From Candidatus Thioglobus sp. MED-G25 (GTDB lineage: Bacteria > Pseudomonadota > Gammaproteobacteria > Arenicellales > UBA868), in NCBI GenBank assembly GCA_002456995.1, contig NTKC01000003.1:39801-103800 (forward strand): a DNA stretch of 64,000 bases, in the 5' to 3' direction. Each line of letters starts with the position of its first letter. The first letter of the stretch is position 1. A program made the position numbers and the translations under genes. Positions 9,417 through 18,284 of this stretch are shown here, in pieces. The notes under the pieces are model-generated. The model was given only the letters and a program-made list of their open reading frames with translations. It searched no databases and was not told the origin of the DNA.

Positions 9417-10502
9417 GTGGACAGCTATCGCTTACTGCGCCCCCTGCTGTTCCGGTTGCCGCCGGAGACCAGCCACCGACTCACACTGAACGCCCTGAGT
9501 TTGGCGGGGCGAATTCATCCGCTTGACCAGTTTCTCGCTGATGCGGTCCGTGGACGATTACCCCAGCACCCGATCACGGTGATGGGTATCCCGTTTCCCA
9601 ACCCGGTGGGCGTCGCCGCTGGGCTAGACAAACATGCCAGCGCTGTTGATGGCCTGAGCGCTCTGGGTTTCGGTTTTGTCGAGTTGGGCACTGTGACGCC
9701 GCTCGCTCAACCCGGCAACCCCAGACCCCGGTTGTTTCGTCTGAGTACGATCAATGGCGTGATCAACCGCAATGGCTTCAACAGTGTCGGGCTCAACCAG
9801 TTCCTATCAAATCTGGCCCGCAGTCGTCACACCGTTCGACTCGGGATTAATATCGGCAAAAATGCCGCCACACCGCTAGAACATGCTGAACACGACTATT
9901 TGACCGCGCTGCGTGCGGTGTATGGCGTCGCCGACTACATCGCAATAAACATCTCATCACCCAATACCCCGGGTCTGCGTGACTTACAAGGCGAACACGC
10001 GCTCGAGAATCTTCTGGGCAAACTCAAGGACGAACAATCCAGACTGTCAGACAACCACGGGTACTACACGCCTTTGGCCGTCAAAATCTCTCCAGACATA
10101 GATCAGATAGATATCGACCGGATCGCCGAATCACTCGCTCGCTACGAGTTAGACGCGGTAATCGCCACGAATACAACAGTCAGCCGACCCGGGGTATCTG
10201 TCCAGGCTGCCCAATCAATAGAACAAGGGGGCTTAAGTGGTGAGCCGCTGAACGAAATGTCCAGCCGCGTAATCGCAAGACTGGCCAGCGCACTGGGCAG
10301 TACACTGCCGATCATTGGTGTCGGCGGAATCATGAACGCCACCGACGCCTGGGAAAAGTTCACCGCCGGCGCGAGCCTGATACAACTGTATACCGGGCTT
10401 ATCTATCGTGGGCCCAGACTGCTGGATGATATTCTGACCGACCTCGATCAACGGATCTCTATCGCCCAGGCAGGTTCGCTGACCGAACTACTCGGCCGAT
10501 AA
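9417..10502 (+). CDS. pyrD: Dihydroorotate dehydrogenase (quinone), class 2
   Basis: A 361-residue flavoenzyme that oxidises dihydroorotate to orotate in pyrimidine synthesis, passing electrons to membrane quinones. It has the N-terminal amphipathic membrane-association region (YRLLRPLLFRLPPETSHRL) of class 2 enzymes, the FMN motifs AAGLDKHA and INRNGFNSVG, and the loop NISSPNTPGLRDLQ with the catalytic serine. The start is a GTG at 9417, three bases after the preceding stop codon, suggesting translational coupling. Confidence 0.96.
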   Translation: MDSYRLLRPLLFRLPPETSHRLTLNALSLAGRIHPLDQFLADAVRGRLPQHPITVMGIPFPNPVGVAAGLDKHASAVDGLSALGFGFVELGTVTPLAQPGNPRPRLFRLSTINGVINRNGFNSVGLNQFLSNLARSRHTVRLGINIGKNAATPLEHAEHDYLTALRAVYGVADYIAINISSPNTPGLRDLQGEHALENLLGKLKDEQSRLSDNHGYYTPLAVKISPDIDQIDIDRIAESLARYELDAVIATNTTVSRPGVSVQAAQSIEQGGLSGEPLNEMSSRVIARLASALGSTLPIIGVGGIMNATDAWEKFTAGASLIQLYTGLIYRGPRLLDDILTDLDQRISIAQAGSLTELLGR

Positions 10503-10694
10503 CACCTGAGTCCCTAAAACTCCTGACCTGCCCTCATGCCCTACGCGACTGGACCTATCAGAATTGTTTTGGCTATCCAGGTTCAGATAGTCAGCCGAAA
10601 ACGTTAGAATCCTGCCCTGAATAAACTATTACTCCGTCTGACAGTCTTCATCCTATGGTAACCACAGACCTCAAACTATCAGATCACTGCACCG

Positions 10695-11657
10695 ATGCTG
10701 ACTAAAAACCCCCCAAGCACCCGATTTGCAGCAGAGCTGAAGTCCGGCGAACACACGGAACCCCGCTTTAACCTGGCCGACTATGCGGTCCTGATGAAAC
10801 CGCGTGTGATGTCGCTGGTGGTGTTTACGGCGCTGGTCGGATTGTTGCTGGCACCCGGCAGCATTGACCCATGGACAGCAACAGCCGCAATCGTATTTAT
10901 CGCCCTCGGCGCCGGCGCGGCTGGCGCGATCAATATGTGGTACGACCGAGATATTGATCTACAGATGAGCCGGACAATGAACCGTCCGTTACCTGCTGGA
11001 CGCATGCAGCCGGGCCCGGCTCTGGCCTTCGGTATTATCATGGCCCTGGCAGCGGTTTCATCCATGGCCTACTACGTGAACCTGATATCTGCCGCGCTTT
11101 TGCTGGTCACGATTCTTTACTATGTTTTTGTTTACACCGTCTGGCTGAAACGCCTGACACCCCAGAACGTCGTCATTGGCGGGGTCTCCGGCGCGCTGCC
11201 GCCGGTCGTCGGTTGGGCATCCGTTACGGGTGGTATCGACGCCGGGGCGCTTTCACTGTTTCTCATCATCCTTCTCTGGACACCCCCCCATTCTTGGGCG
11301 CTGGCGCTGTATCGGCGCGGAGATTACGAAGCAGCCGGCGTGCCTATGCTGCCGGTGGTCGCTGGGGTACAGGCCACAAAAAGGCAGATGACGTTCTACA
11401 CTGTGCTGCTTCTGCCGGCGACACTTATTCCCGTTGCGATCGGGATATCCGGCATGGTTTACGCCGTAGTCGCGCTGACCTGCGCGCTTGGATTCGCCTT
11501 CCACAGCCGCCGCCTGTGGCTTGCCGCAGACGACGTCATCGTAAATGTTTCCAAATCCAATCCAGCCCGTGGACTGTTCTTTTTTTCCATCCAGTATTTG
11601 TTTGCCCTGTTCGTTGCACTGCTCGCTGACCGGCTGTTTTTCCTGCCCGTGTTCTAG
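10695..11657 (+). CDS. cyoE: Protoheme IX farnesyltransferase (heme O synthase)
   Basis: A 320-residue membrane prenyltransferase of the UbiA superfamily with about nine helices. The first Asp-rich motif NMWYDRDIDLQMSRT (with NRPLPAGRM after it) and a second loop near DYEAAGVPMLPVV bind farnesyl diphosphate and magnesium. It converts heme B to heme O for terminal oxidases. No oxidase subunit or ctaA gene lies beside it, so it is separated from the oxidase it serves. The 192-base gap before it shows no gene. The name ctaB is used for the same enzyme. Confidence 0.93.
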   Translation: MLTKNPPSTRFAAELKSGEHTEPRFNLADYAVLMKPRVMSLVVFTALVGLLLAPGSIDPWTATAAIVFIALGAGAAGAINMWYDRDIDLQMSRTMNRPLPAGRMQPGPALAFGIIMALAAVSSMAYYVNLISAALLLVTILYYVFVYTVWLKRLTPQNVVIGGVSGALPPVVGWASVTGGIDAGALSLFLIILLWTPPHSWALALYRRGDYEAAGVPMLPVVAGVQATKRQMTFYTVLLLPATLIPVAIGISGMVYAVVALTCALGFAFHSRRLWLAADDVIVNVSKSNPARGLFFFSIQYLFALFVALLADRLFFLPVF

Positions 11658-11683
11658 ACGCGATACCGCGTCACCTGCTGAAG

Positions 11684-12520
11684 TCAGCGACTGACCCGTA
11701 CCGGAATACCGTCGGGGGAAAGGTGATCAGGCACCCGCTGAGCCGGGCGCCACGCAACACCGTAGATCACTTCCCAAGACAACGGCAAGGTCCCGTCTTC
11801 ACCGCGTAACGACTCGTAGGCCTTCTTCAATCTCTGCCCCTGACCGCTGCCACGTAAACCGCGCTGGCGGGATGACAATGCATTTCGAGCGCCCGTGGCA
11901 CGCAGATCCGTAACCAGCGCCTCCAGCGTCCGATAGGTGAAGGTCAGCATTTCTACATCCATAACCGGCTCACTGAACCCCGACTGCACCAAAGAATCAC
12001 CGAGATCGTGCATGTCTGAAAACGCATGCACATGCGGCCCGTCATCGACCATCGCCCATGCGGCCGCCAGTTCTCTGAGTGAATCTGGCCCACAACTTGA
12101 AAAAGTAAACAGCCCGCCAGGACGCAGCACCCGACACGCTTCAGAAAAAACGATCTGCGTATCGCACCAGGGCAGCAACAGGTTCGAGAAGATCAGATCA
12201 ACACACTGATCCGCCAGTGGTAAACGGTGAGCATCGCCATTGATGAATCCACTGCCGGTTGTTTTCTCGCCGGCCCTGAGCATCGCTTCAGATAGATCAA
12301 GGCCGACGACAGCTGACTGACCGAACCGGTGACTCAGGAGCGCCGCGCACCAACCGGTGCCACAGCCCAGGTCGAGAATATGGCGGGGAGACAGGTCTAC
12401 CAGAGACAGGCGCTCAACCAATTCCTTGCCGACCCGCTTGTGCAGTACGGAAGCGGTATGAAAACCAGCAGCTGCACGATCGAAGTGGCGGTGCACGGTA
12501 GACAACTCGATCGCTGACAT
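11684..12520 (-). CDS. bioC: Malonyl-ACP O-methyltransferase BioC
   Basis: A 278-residue class I SAM methyltransferase. The glycine-rich SAM loop is ILDLGCGTGWCAALL (about 49-63), followed by VVGLDLSEAML, and the N-terminus VHRHFDRAAAGFHTAS matches BioC. The enzyme methylates malonyl-ACP to start pimelate synthesis for biotin. Other bio genes are absent here, and comF is divergent from it, an arrangement seen in other gammaproteobacteria beside the bio locus. The 3' end converges on cyoE with a 26-base gap. Another SAM methyltransferase function is possible but less likely. Confidence 0.85.
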   Translation of the reverse strand: MSAIELSTVHRHFDRAAAGFHTASVLHKRVGKELVERLSLVDLSPRHILDLGCGTGWCAALLSHRFGQSAVVGLDLSEAMLRAGEKTTGSGFINGDAHRLPLADQCVDLIFSNLLLPWCDTQIVFSEACRVLRPGGLFTFSSCGPDSLRELAAAWAMVDDGPHVHAFSDMHDLGDSLVQSGFSEPVMDVEMLTFTYRTLEALVTDLRATGARNALSSRQRGLRGSGQGQRLKKAYESLRGEDGTLPLSWEVIYGVAWRPAQRVPDHLSPDGIPVRVSR

Positions 12521-12645
12521 AGACCCTTCCCTGTTCTGACCAGTTCACTCCAACCCAACCTGTGACGCATGTCACAGCACAGCTAATAGCGCATGTCGTC
12601 AAATACTGCAGGCCGGCGCACAGCCTAACCGATACAGATGATCCC

Positions 12646-13371
12646 ATGCACGCTAATCATAAAGCTATAACCGAAGCCCGGCACAAATTAGGCATCACAT
12701 TAAACTGGCTGCTGGAACCCGTGTGTTTTCTATGCGAAGAGAACGGTGAGTGGCGCCATGGTCTGTGTAAACACTGCTGGCAGCACCTGCCCCACAATCT
12801 TTTGTGCTGTCGGATCTGCGCGCTACCACTGGCCAGCAAAGGCCTGTGCGGGGCCTGTCAGGCCACTGCGATGACCTATGATCGAATCATTGCGCCGACA
12901 GTGTATCGACATCCCATTGATCAGATGCTGTGCAGCCTGAAGTATGCCGGCCGACTGCAGTGGGCACGCACCGCCGCTGGCCTGGTTGTAGACTGCGTGC
13001 TGCAGCAGGATCTGGAATTACCTCATCTGTTACTGCCGGTGCCGATGACGCGCAAGGCCATCCGCCAGCGCGGCTTCAATCAGTCAGCCTACATTGCCCG
13101 CCTGGTGGGTCGGCAACTGAAAATCAAAGTGGGCTTCGATGTGGTCCATAAAACCCGCGAAACCCACCGCCAGTCCACGCTCTCACGCAGCCAGCGGCAG
13201 CAGAACATTGTCGGTGCCTTTGCCCTTACCAGACCCGTGGCCGGAACACGGATTGCAATCGTTGACGATGTGGTCACCAGCTGCAGTACGGTTGCTGAGC
13301 TGGCTGGGGTACTCAAAGCAGCCCAAGCAAGCGAGGTGAACGTGTGGGCTTGTGCGCGGACGCCGGCTTAG
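12646..13371 (+). CDS. comF: ComF-family protein (phosphoribosyltransferase-like)
   Basis: An approximately 241-residue protein with an N-terminal double zinc-ribbon-like part (CFLC, CKHC, CCRICALP, CGAC) and a C-terminal phosphoribosyltransferase fold with the PRPP loop IAIVDDVVTSCST. ComF helps single-stranded DNA uptake in competent bacteria; in E. coli GntX it is linked to gluconate use. Type IV pilus genes start just downstream, consistent with a competence role but not proof. The ATG at 12646 is chosen over an in-frame ATG at 12562 because the protein aligns from about there. A strong terminator follows the stop. Confidence 0.88.
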   Translation: MHANHKAITEARHKLGITLNWLLEPVCFLCEENGEWRHGLCKHCWQHLPHNLLCCRICALPLASKGLCGACQATAMTYDRIIAPTVYRHPIDQMLCSLKYAGRLQWARTAAGLVVDCVLQQDLELPHLLLPVPMTRKAIRQRGFNQSAYIARLVGRQLKIKVGFDVVHKTRETHRQSTLSRSQRQQNIVGAFALTRPVAGTRIAIVDDVVTSCSTVAELAGVLKAAQASEVNVWACARTPA

Positions 13372-13385
13372 GTATTAACCAACAA

Positions 13386-13419
13386 AAAGGCCGGGGTTAG
13401 ACCCCCGGCCTTTTTTTAC
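13386..13419. terminator. Bidirectional intrinsic terminator between comF and pilA
   Basis: The arms GGCCGGGG and CCCCGGCC flank a short loop and are bordered by an A-run on the left and a run of seven T on the right. It can end the convergent comF (+) and pilA (-) transcripts. Confidence 0.9.
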
Positions 13420-13449
13420 GTTCCTTATTTAATTACGAATTAAGGCATC

Positions 13450-13914
13450 TTACTGGCAGCTTGATGGCAATAACGTAGTTACAGTTACAGTGCCCCCGCC
13501 ATCAGCACAAGTCCAACTAATTGCCCCACCATCAGCTGCTGATGGTGTCAGGTTCATTATGCCGCCAGCAAGTTTCGCGTGCGCACCGGTACCAAAGGTT
13601 ACTTTAATCGCCCCAGTCGTGTCCTGAACCGAGACCTCGGACACATACTTACCAATAATAGTGTTTGCGGCTGCTAAGCCATATTCTGCGTTACAGTCCG
13701 GCGTACTGGCACAGGTGGTAGCGTATGCTCCATTGGTATTAGCAAACTCCGCTACGGCCACCTTAGCTCCAGATGCAAGTGATAGCGCCTCACTCGCCTG
13801 CGCTCTGGCTACATAGTTCTGATACTGCGGGATCGCAATCGCCGCGAGGATGCCGATGATCGCAACAACGATCATCAGTTCGATTAAGGTAAAACCGCTT
13901 TGAATCTTTTTCAT
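13450..13914 (-). CDS. pilA: Type IV major pilin (PilA)
   Basis: A prepilin of about 154 residues with a short leader MKKIQSG cut before F, then the classic N-methylated hydrophobic helix [20 protein letters not shown] with Glu5. The mature protein ends with two cysteines (WTCADGG and LPSSCQ) that bracket the C-terminal D-region loop, as in pilins. I chose the ATG at 13914 rather than 13929 because GGAG lies nine bases upstream and the leader then has normal length. The gene is opposite in strand to pilC-pilD, 300 bases away. It builds the pilus fibre for adhesion, twitching or DNA uptake. Confidence 0.93.
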   Translation of the reverse strand: MKKIQSGFTLIELMIVVAIIGILAAIAIPQYQNYVARAQASEALSLASGAKVAVAEFANTNGAYATTCASTPDCNAEYGLAAANTIIGKYVSEVSVQDTTGAIKVTFGTGAHAKLAGGIMNLTPSAADGGAISWTCADGGGTVTVTTLLPSSCQ

Positions 13915-14214
13915 TGAGATCGGCTCCAAGGTCGATTAATTGTAGAGATTTCCTTCACCCAATCACTATGGCCACCACAGAAGGGCTATAACCATATTAT
14001 GCCCTAGGGCCCAATAAATAACAGCCCCGCATCAACTTACACCAGCTAAATATATGATAATAGATCGAAAAGTTGTCGGATGTTCCAGCACGTTCTGCTT
14101 GCGGGTGACAACCGGCTGTAACAGATAGCGCTATACTTACTCGTGATTTTCAGATTTTCGAACCCTGAATAATATCCCGATTGAAAACCTGCGGAATGTC
14201 GACCCTTTCCAGCT

Positions 14215-15429
14215 GTGGCAAAACAACAAAAAAATAAAACAAGCGTATTTCTGTGGATCGGCGTAAACACCCAGGGCCAACCGGCCCAGGGTGAACTGGA
14301 AGCGACCAATGTGCAACGGGCACGGGCTGCACTGCGCCAACAGGGCGTACGCGTTAAGCGCCTGCGCAAGAAACCCACACCGCTGATTCCCAAGCGCATC
14401 AAGCCGAAAGATATCTCCATCGCAACCCGCCAGCTGGCGACCATGCTGAGTGCCGGCATCCCCATCGCAAGTTCTTATGCCGCGATCGCCAAGGGGTCCG
14501 ACCACGAAACAATTCAGAAAGTCTTCAAAGAAATTCAAACCGAAGTCGAAGCAGGCACCAATCTCAGCCTGGCCTTGAAGCGGTATCCACGACTGTTCGA
14601 TGACCTTTACACCAACCTTGTCGCGGTGGGTGAGCGGTCCGGTAATTTGGATAACCTGATGGAGAAAATCGCCAACTACATGGAGAACCATGAAGAAATC
14701 AAAGCCAAGATCAAGGGTGCAATGTTCTATCCGGCGGCAGTGATCGCGGTCGCATTTATCGTCACTACACTGCTAATGTTATTCGTGATACCGCAGTTCG
14801 AGGATCTTTTCAGCAGTTTCGATGCAAGCCTGCCCGCCTTGACCGGTGCCCTTATCGCCATGTCACGCGGGTTAAGAGATCATTTTCTGTTGATATTTGG
14901 CGGGATCATTGGCAGTATCGTCTTCATAGTAATCTCCTACCGTCGTTCAGAAAAGATGCAGCGCGGTGTTGACCGCCTGAGTCTGCGCATGCCTATCTTC
15001 GGTGAGATCCTTCGCAAAGCGGCCGTCTCCAGATATGCCCGTACCCTCGCCACTATGTTCGGTTCTGGCGTACCCCTGGTTGAATCTCTTGATTCCGTGG
15101 CTGGCGCAACGGGTAACAGCCTGTACAGCGACGCCTGCAGCAACATCCGCGAAGCCGTCAGCACCGGCCGATCGCTATCAGCGTCAATGGCGGATACAGG
15201 CCTGTTTCCGGCGATGGTCATCCAGATGACCTCCACCGGTGAAGAATCCGGCGCCATAGAAGACATGCTCAACAAGGTGGCTGATTTTTACGAGCGCGAA
15301 GTCCGCGAAGCAGTAGACAACATGAGTAAACTGATTGAACCGCTGCTTATGGTGGTCCTGGGGGGTATCGTTGGTACGCTGGTTATCGGGATGTACCTGC
15401 CCATCTTTAAGATGGCGTCCGTGGTCTAG
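14215..15429 (+). CDS. pilC: Type IV pilus inner-membrane platform protein PilC
   Basis: A 404-residue GspF/PilC protein with two repeated GspF domains (about 70-195 and 275-395), each followed by membrane helices. The motif RQLATMLSAGIPI and the later TLATMFGSGVPLVESL are the paired repeats, and ATGNSLYSDACSNIREAV is typical. It is the platform on which the PilB and PilT motors act. The start is GTG at 14215. pilB normally precedes pilC in gammaproteobacteria, but here only the 285-bp divergent region to pilA lies upstream. pilD follows after 35 bases. Confidence 0.95.
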   Translation: MAKQQKNKTSVFLWIGVNTQGQPAQGELEATNVQRARAALRQQGVRVKRLRKKPTPLIPKRIKPKDISIATRQLATMLSAGIPIASSYAAIAKGSDHETIQKVFKEIQTEVEAGTNLSLALKRYPRLFDDLYTNLVAVGERSGNLDNLMEKIANYMENHEEIKAKIKGAMFYPAAVIAVAFIVTTLLMLFVIPQFEDLFSSFDASLPALTGALIAMSRGLRDHFLLIFGGIIGSIVFIVISYRRSEKMQRGVDRLSLRMPIFGEILRKAAVSRYARTLATMFGSGVPLVESLDSVAGATGNSLYSDACSNIREAVSTGRSLSASMADTGLFPAMVIQMTSTGEESGAIEDMLNKVADFYEREVREAVDNMSKLIEPLLMVVLGGIVGTLVIGMYLPIFKMASVV

Positions 15430-15464
15430 ATGCCTGGCTTTGGAAAACGGAGGGTGCTGGACCT

Positions 15465-16334
15465 GTGGACTACCTAGATCTTCTGACCGCGATGCCCACA
15501 GTCACCGGCTTACTGGGGCTGTTACTGGGCCTTGTGGTCGGCAGTTTTCTCAACGTGGTGATCATTCGCCTGCCACCGCGCCTTGCCTATCAATGGCAAC
15601 ATAGTCAGACCCTCTCAGACTCGTCCGAGGCCGCCGAGGAACCACCCCCGGGCATTGTGCTGGGTCGCTCTCATTGTCCGAAGTGCAATCATGTCATTCG
15701 CTGGTGGGAAAACATCCCGTTACTGGGTTTCTTGGTCCTACATGGGCGATGCTCGAGCTGTCAGACCCAGATTTCGATCCGCTATCCGGTAATCGAGGCA
15801 TTCACTGCAGCAGTGACACTGGTCATCCTATGGCGCTTCGGTATCAGTTCAGTGCTTGTTCCGGCACTGGTATTTAGCTGGACGCTGATCGCACTGACGT
15901 TTATCGATCTCGACCATTTTCTGTTACCCGATGTCATGACCCTGCCGCTGCTCTGGCTCGGGCTCCTGGTCAATCTTGCAGGCGGATTCTGCGACATTCA
16001 TGCGGCGGTCATCGGTGCAGTGGCGGGTTATCTGACTCTGTGGATCGTCTATCACCTATACCGGGTCATCACGGGGCGTGCCGGTTTCGGTCATGGTGAC
16101 TTCAAGCTGCTGGCGGCTCTTGGGGCCTGGCTCGGCTGGCAGATGCTGCCTTTGATCATCCTGCTGGCATCGGTAGTTGGTGCTGCAGTGGGCATCGGCA
16201 TGATCACCGCCGGTCGGCTGAACAGCCGCCAGCCGCTGCCTTTTGGACCTTACCTTGCAGGGGCTGGCTTAATAGCGATGCTCTTTGGCCAACAACTGGT
16301 CAATGGTTATCTTCAGTTTACTGGTCTTGGATGA
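15465..16334 (+). CDS. pilD: Prepilin leader peptidase / N-methyltransferase
   Basis: A 289-residue polytopic protease of the inner membrane. The cytoplasmic zinc loop has the pairs CPKC and CSSC. The two catalytic aspartates of the GFGHGDFKL and FIDLDHFLLPD motifs are present. It cuts the pilin leader after Gly and methylates the new N-terminal Phe. The GTG start at 15465 has a GGAGGG ten bases upstream. It overlaps nothing; coaE starts seven bases after its stop, the usual pilD-coaE order. Confidence 0.95.
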   Translation: MDYLDLLTAMPTVTGLLGLLLGLVVGSFLNVVIIRLPPRLAYQWQHSQTLSDSSEAAEEPPPGIVLGRSHCPKCNHVIRWWENIPLLGFLVLHGRCSSCQTQISIRYPVIEAFTAAVTLVILWRFGISSVLVPALVFSWTLIALTFIDLDHFLLPDVMTLPLLWLGLLVNLAGGFCDIHAAVIGAVAGYLTLWIVYHLYRVITGRAGFGHGDFKLLAALGAWLGWQMLPLIILLASVVGAAVGIGMITAGRLNSRQPLPFGPYLAGAGLIAMLFGQQLVNGYLQFTGLG

Positions 16335-16341
16335 ATTTTCG

Positions 16342-16956
16342 ATGCTGAAGATTGCATTAACAGGTGGCATCGGTTCGGGTAAGACAACAGTGAGTGATTA
16401 CTTTCGAGAACTGGGCGTACCGGTGATTGATGCTGACGAGACTTCACATGAGATCACACAGGCCGGAGAACCGGTTGTTCAGAAAATCGTGGACGTATTC
16501 GGTGACTCAGTGCTTGATTGCGATGGCAATCTCGACCGGGCCGCCTTGAGAAACATAGTTTTTGCTGATCCCGAATCCCGAAAGCAACTGGAATCGATCC
16601 TCCATCCCGAGATCCGGCAACGAATGAATGAAGCAGCAAGTCGCACCCAATCACCCTACTGCCTGTTTTCGATTCCGCTTCTTATTGAAACCAGTCAACA
16701 CACGCGTTACGACCGGATACTGGTGGTCGAAGCATCCGAGGACCGGCGCAGATCCTGGATACAGGCACGAAGCGACCTAACACAAAGCGAGATTACCGCT
16801 ATATTGTCAGCGCAGGTTTCAGACGAACAACGGCGGCGTGCAGCAGATGATCTGCTGATTAATGACGGCGGGATCGATGATCTTCATGCCCGTATCGACC
16901 GCCTACACCAAACTTACCTGGCGCTCTCCAGGGGGCAAGAACAGTCAAACGGTTAG
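16342..16956 (+). CDS. coaE: Dephospho-CoA kinase
   Basis: A 204-residue P-loop kinase (LTGGIGSGKTT at residues 6-16) that phosphorylates dephospho-CoA at the 3'-hydroxyl, the last step of CoA synthesis. The DADETSHEI segment and LLIETS core are family hallmarks. I chose ATG 16342 because the P-loop then has the usual distance from the N-terminus; an upstream in-frame start overlaps pilD. Converges on argJ with a 47-base gap. Confidence 0.95.
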   Translation: MLKIALTGGIGSGKTTVSDYFRELGVPVIDADETSHEITQAGEPVVQKIVDVFGDSVLDCDGNLDRAALRNIVFADPESRKQLESILHPEIRQRMNEAASRTQSPYCLFSIPLLIETSQHTRYDRILVVEASEDRRRSWIQARSDLTQSEITAILSAQVSDEQRRRAADDLLINDGGIDDLHARIDRLHQTYLALSRGQEQSNG

Positions 16957-17003
16957 TTCGTGGTCAACCAAAACTGAGCCAGTACCGCACAACGCCCAGG
17001 ACA

Positions 17004-18284
17004 TCAGGTCCGGTATTCTGCGTTTATCCGAATGTACTCGTGGGTCAGGTCACAGGTCCAGACTCGCGCACGACCACGCCCCAATCCCAGATTCACACTG
17101 ATCTCAATTTCACTTCCTTTCAGATGCTGATCCACGACTGACTCGGTATAGCCGGCAACACACTGTCCCCGGTGAGCGATCAGCACGCCACCCATCGAGA
17201 CACTCAGAAGTTGCTGGTCAACCTGTGCCTGGGACTTGCCAACGGCCATGACGATGCGGCCCCAGTTGGCATCTTCCCCTGCAATGGCCGTCTTAACCAG
17301 CGGCGACTCAGCAATGGCGAGCCCAACTTTACGGGCAGCAGTGTTCGAGGTGGCGCCCTCAACGTCGATGGTGATGAACTTACTCGCGCCTTCTCCATCT
17401 TTCACAACCTGCGTTGCCAGGTCCACATAAACCTCCAGCAGCGCCTGTTTGAAGTTTTTCAACGCTCGCTCCGACATGCTTTCAGGCTCTGCGTTGCGTG
17501 CCTGACCCGTTGCTACCAGTATCGATGTGTCACTGGTCGAAGTATCGCTATCGACAGTAATGCAATTAAAAGAGCGGTCAACCGTTGCACTGTGTACAGA
17601 TCTCAGTACAGCAGCTGGAATGCGTGCATCCGTAAATACAAAAGCCAGCATCGTCGCCATATTGGGGGCGATCATACCGGAGCCTTTTGCAATACCCGCA
17701 ATCGTGATTTCGGTATCGCCGATCAAGCACCGGCGATAGGCACCTTTGGGAAACGTATCCGTTGTGGTAATCGCCCGGGCAGCCTGATTCCAGGATGCAT
17801 TACCTAAACTCCCGATAAGTCTGGGAAACACAGCATCTATCCGATCCACCGGCAACGGCTCACCAATCACCCCAGTTGAGGCGACCAGCACACCAGTAGG
17901 GCGACAAGCCAGTGCTTTGGCAATACGCCCGGCAGACCACCTGACATCGTGCATACCCTGGTCACCCGTAAATGCATTGGCATTACCACTGTTCACCAGC
18001 AACGCACGGGCCCGACCTGAAGCGATGTTGTCACGACACCACATCACGGGCGCCGATGCTGTACTGGATCGAGTGAAGACCCCTGCAGCGGTTGTGCCCT
18101 GTGACAAAGTAGCCAGCAGCAGATCGTTACGACGCCGGTGTTTGATTCCAGCAGCCGCGACCGCTAGTCGAACACCCGCCACCTCTGGTATGTGGGGGAA
18201 GCGCCGAGGCGCAAGCGGAGACTTGGAAACTTCAGACAATTGTTCAACCTGCTCAGAATTCTTGTACTTGTCACAACTTGCCAT
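17004..18284 (-). CDS. argJ: Glutamate N-acetyltransferase / amino-acid acetyltransferase ArgJ
   Basis: A protein of about 426 residues that recycles the acetyl group from N-acetylornithine to glutamate and can also use acetyl-CoA, in the arginine pathway. The self-cleavage site is in [21 protein letters not shown] with the nucleophilic Thr of [18 protein letters not shown] and the C-terminal [29 protein letters not shown] (quoted in part) fit. I set the start at 18284, where ATG overlaps the end of secA by 14 bases. An in-frame upstream extension that runs further into secA is not homologous to ArgJ and is not used. Confidence 0.92.
   Translation of the reverse strand: MASCDKYKNSEQVEQLSEVSKSPLAPRRFPHIPEVAGVRLAVAAAGIKHRRRNDLLLATLSQGTTAAGVFTRSSTASAPVMWCRDNIASGRARALLVNSGNANAFTGDQGMHDVRWSAGRIAKALACRPTGVLVASTGVIGEPLPVDRIDAVFPRLIGSLGNASWNQAARAITTTDTFPKGAYRRCLIGDTEITIAGIAKGSGMIAPNMATMLAFVFTDARIPAAVLRSVHSATVDRSFNCITVDSDTSTSDTSILVATGQARNAEPESMSERALKNFKQALLEVYVDLATQVVKDGEGASKFITIDVEGATSNTAARKVGLAIAESPLVKTAIAGEDANWGRIVMAVGKSQAQVDQQLLSVSMGGVLIAHRGQCVAGYTESVVDQHLKGSEIEISVNLGLGRGRARVWTCDLTHEYIRINAEYRT

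Noticed and set aside
13930..14045. Sigma-54 promoter for pilA
   Set aside because: The nearest GG-N-GC pair has an eleven-base spacing instead of ten and lacks TGGCAC.
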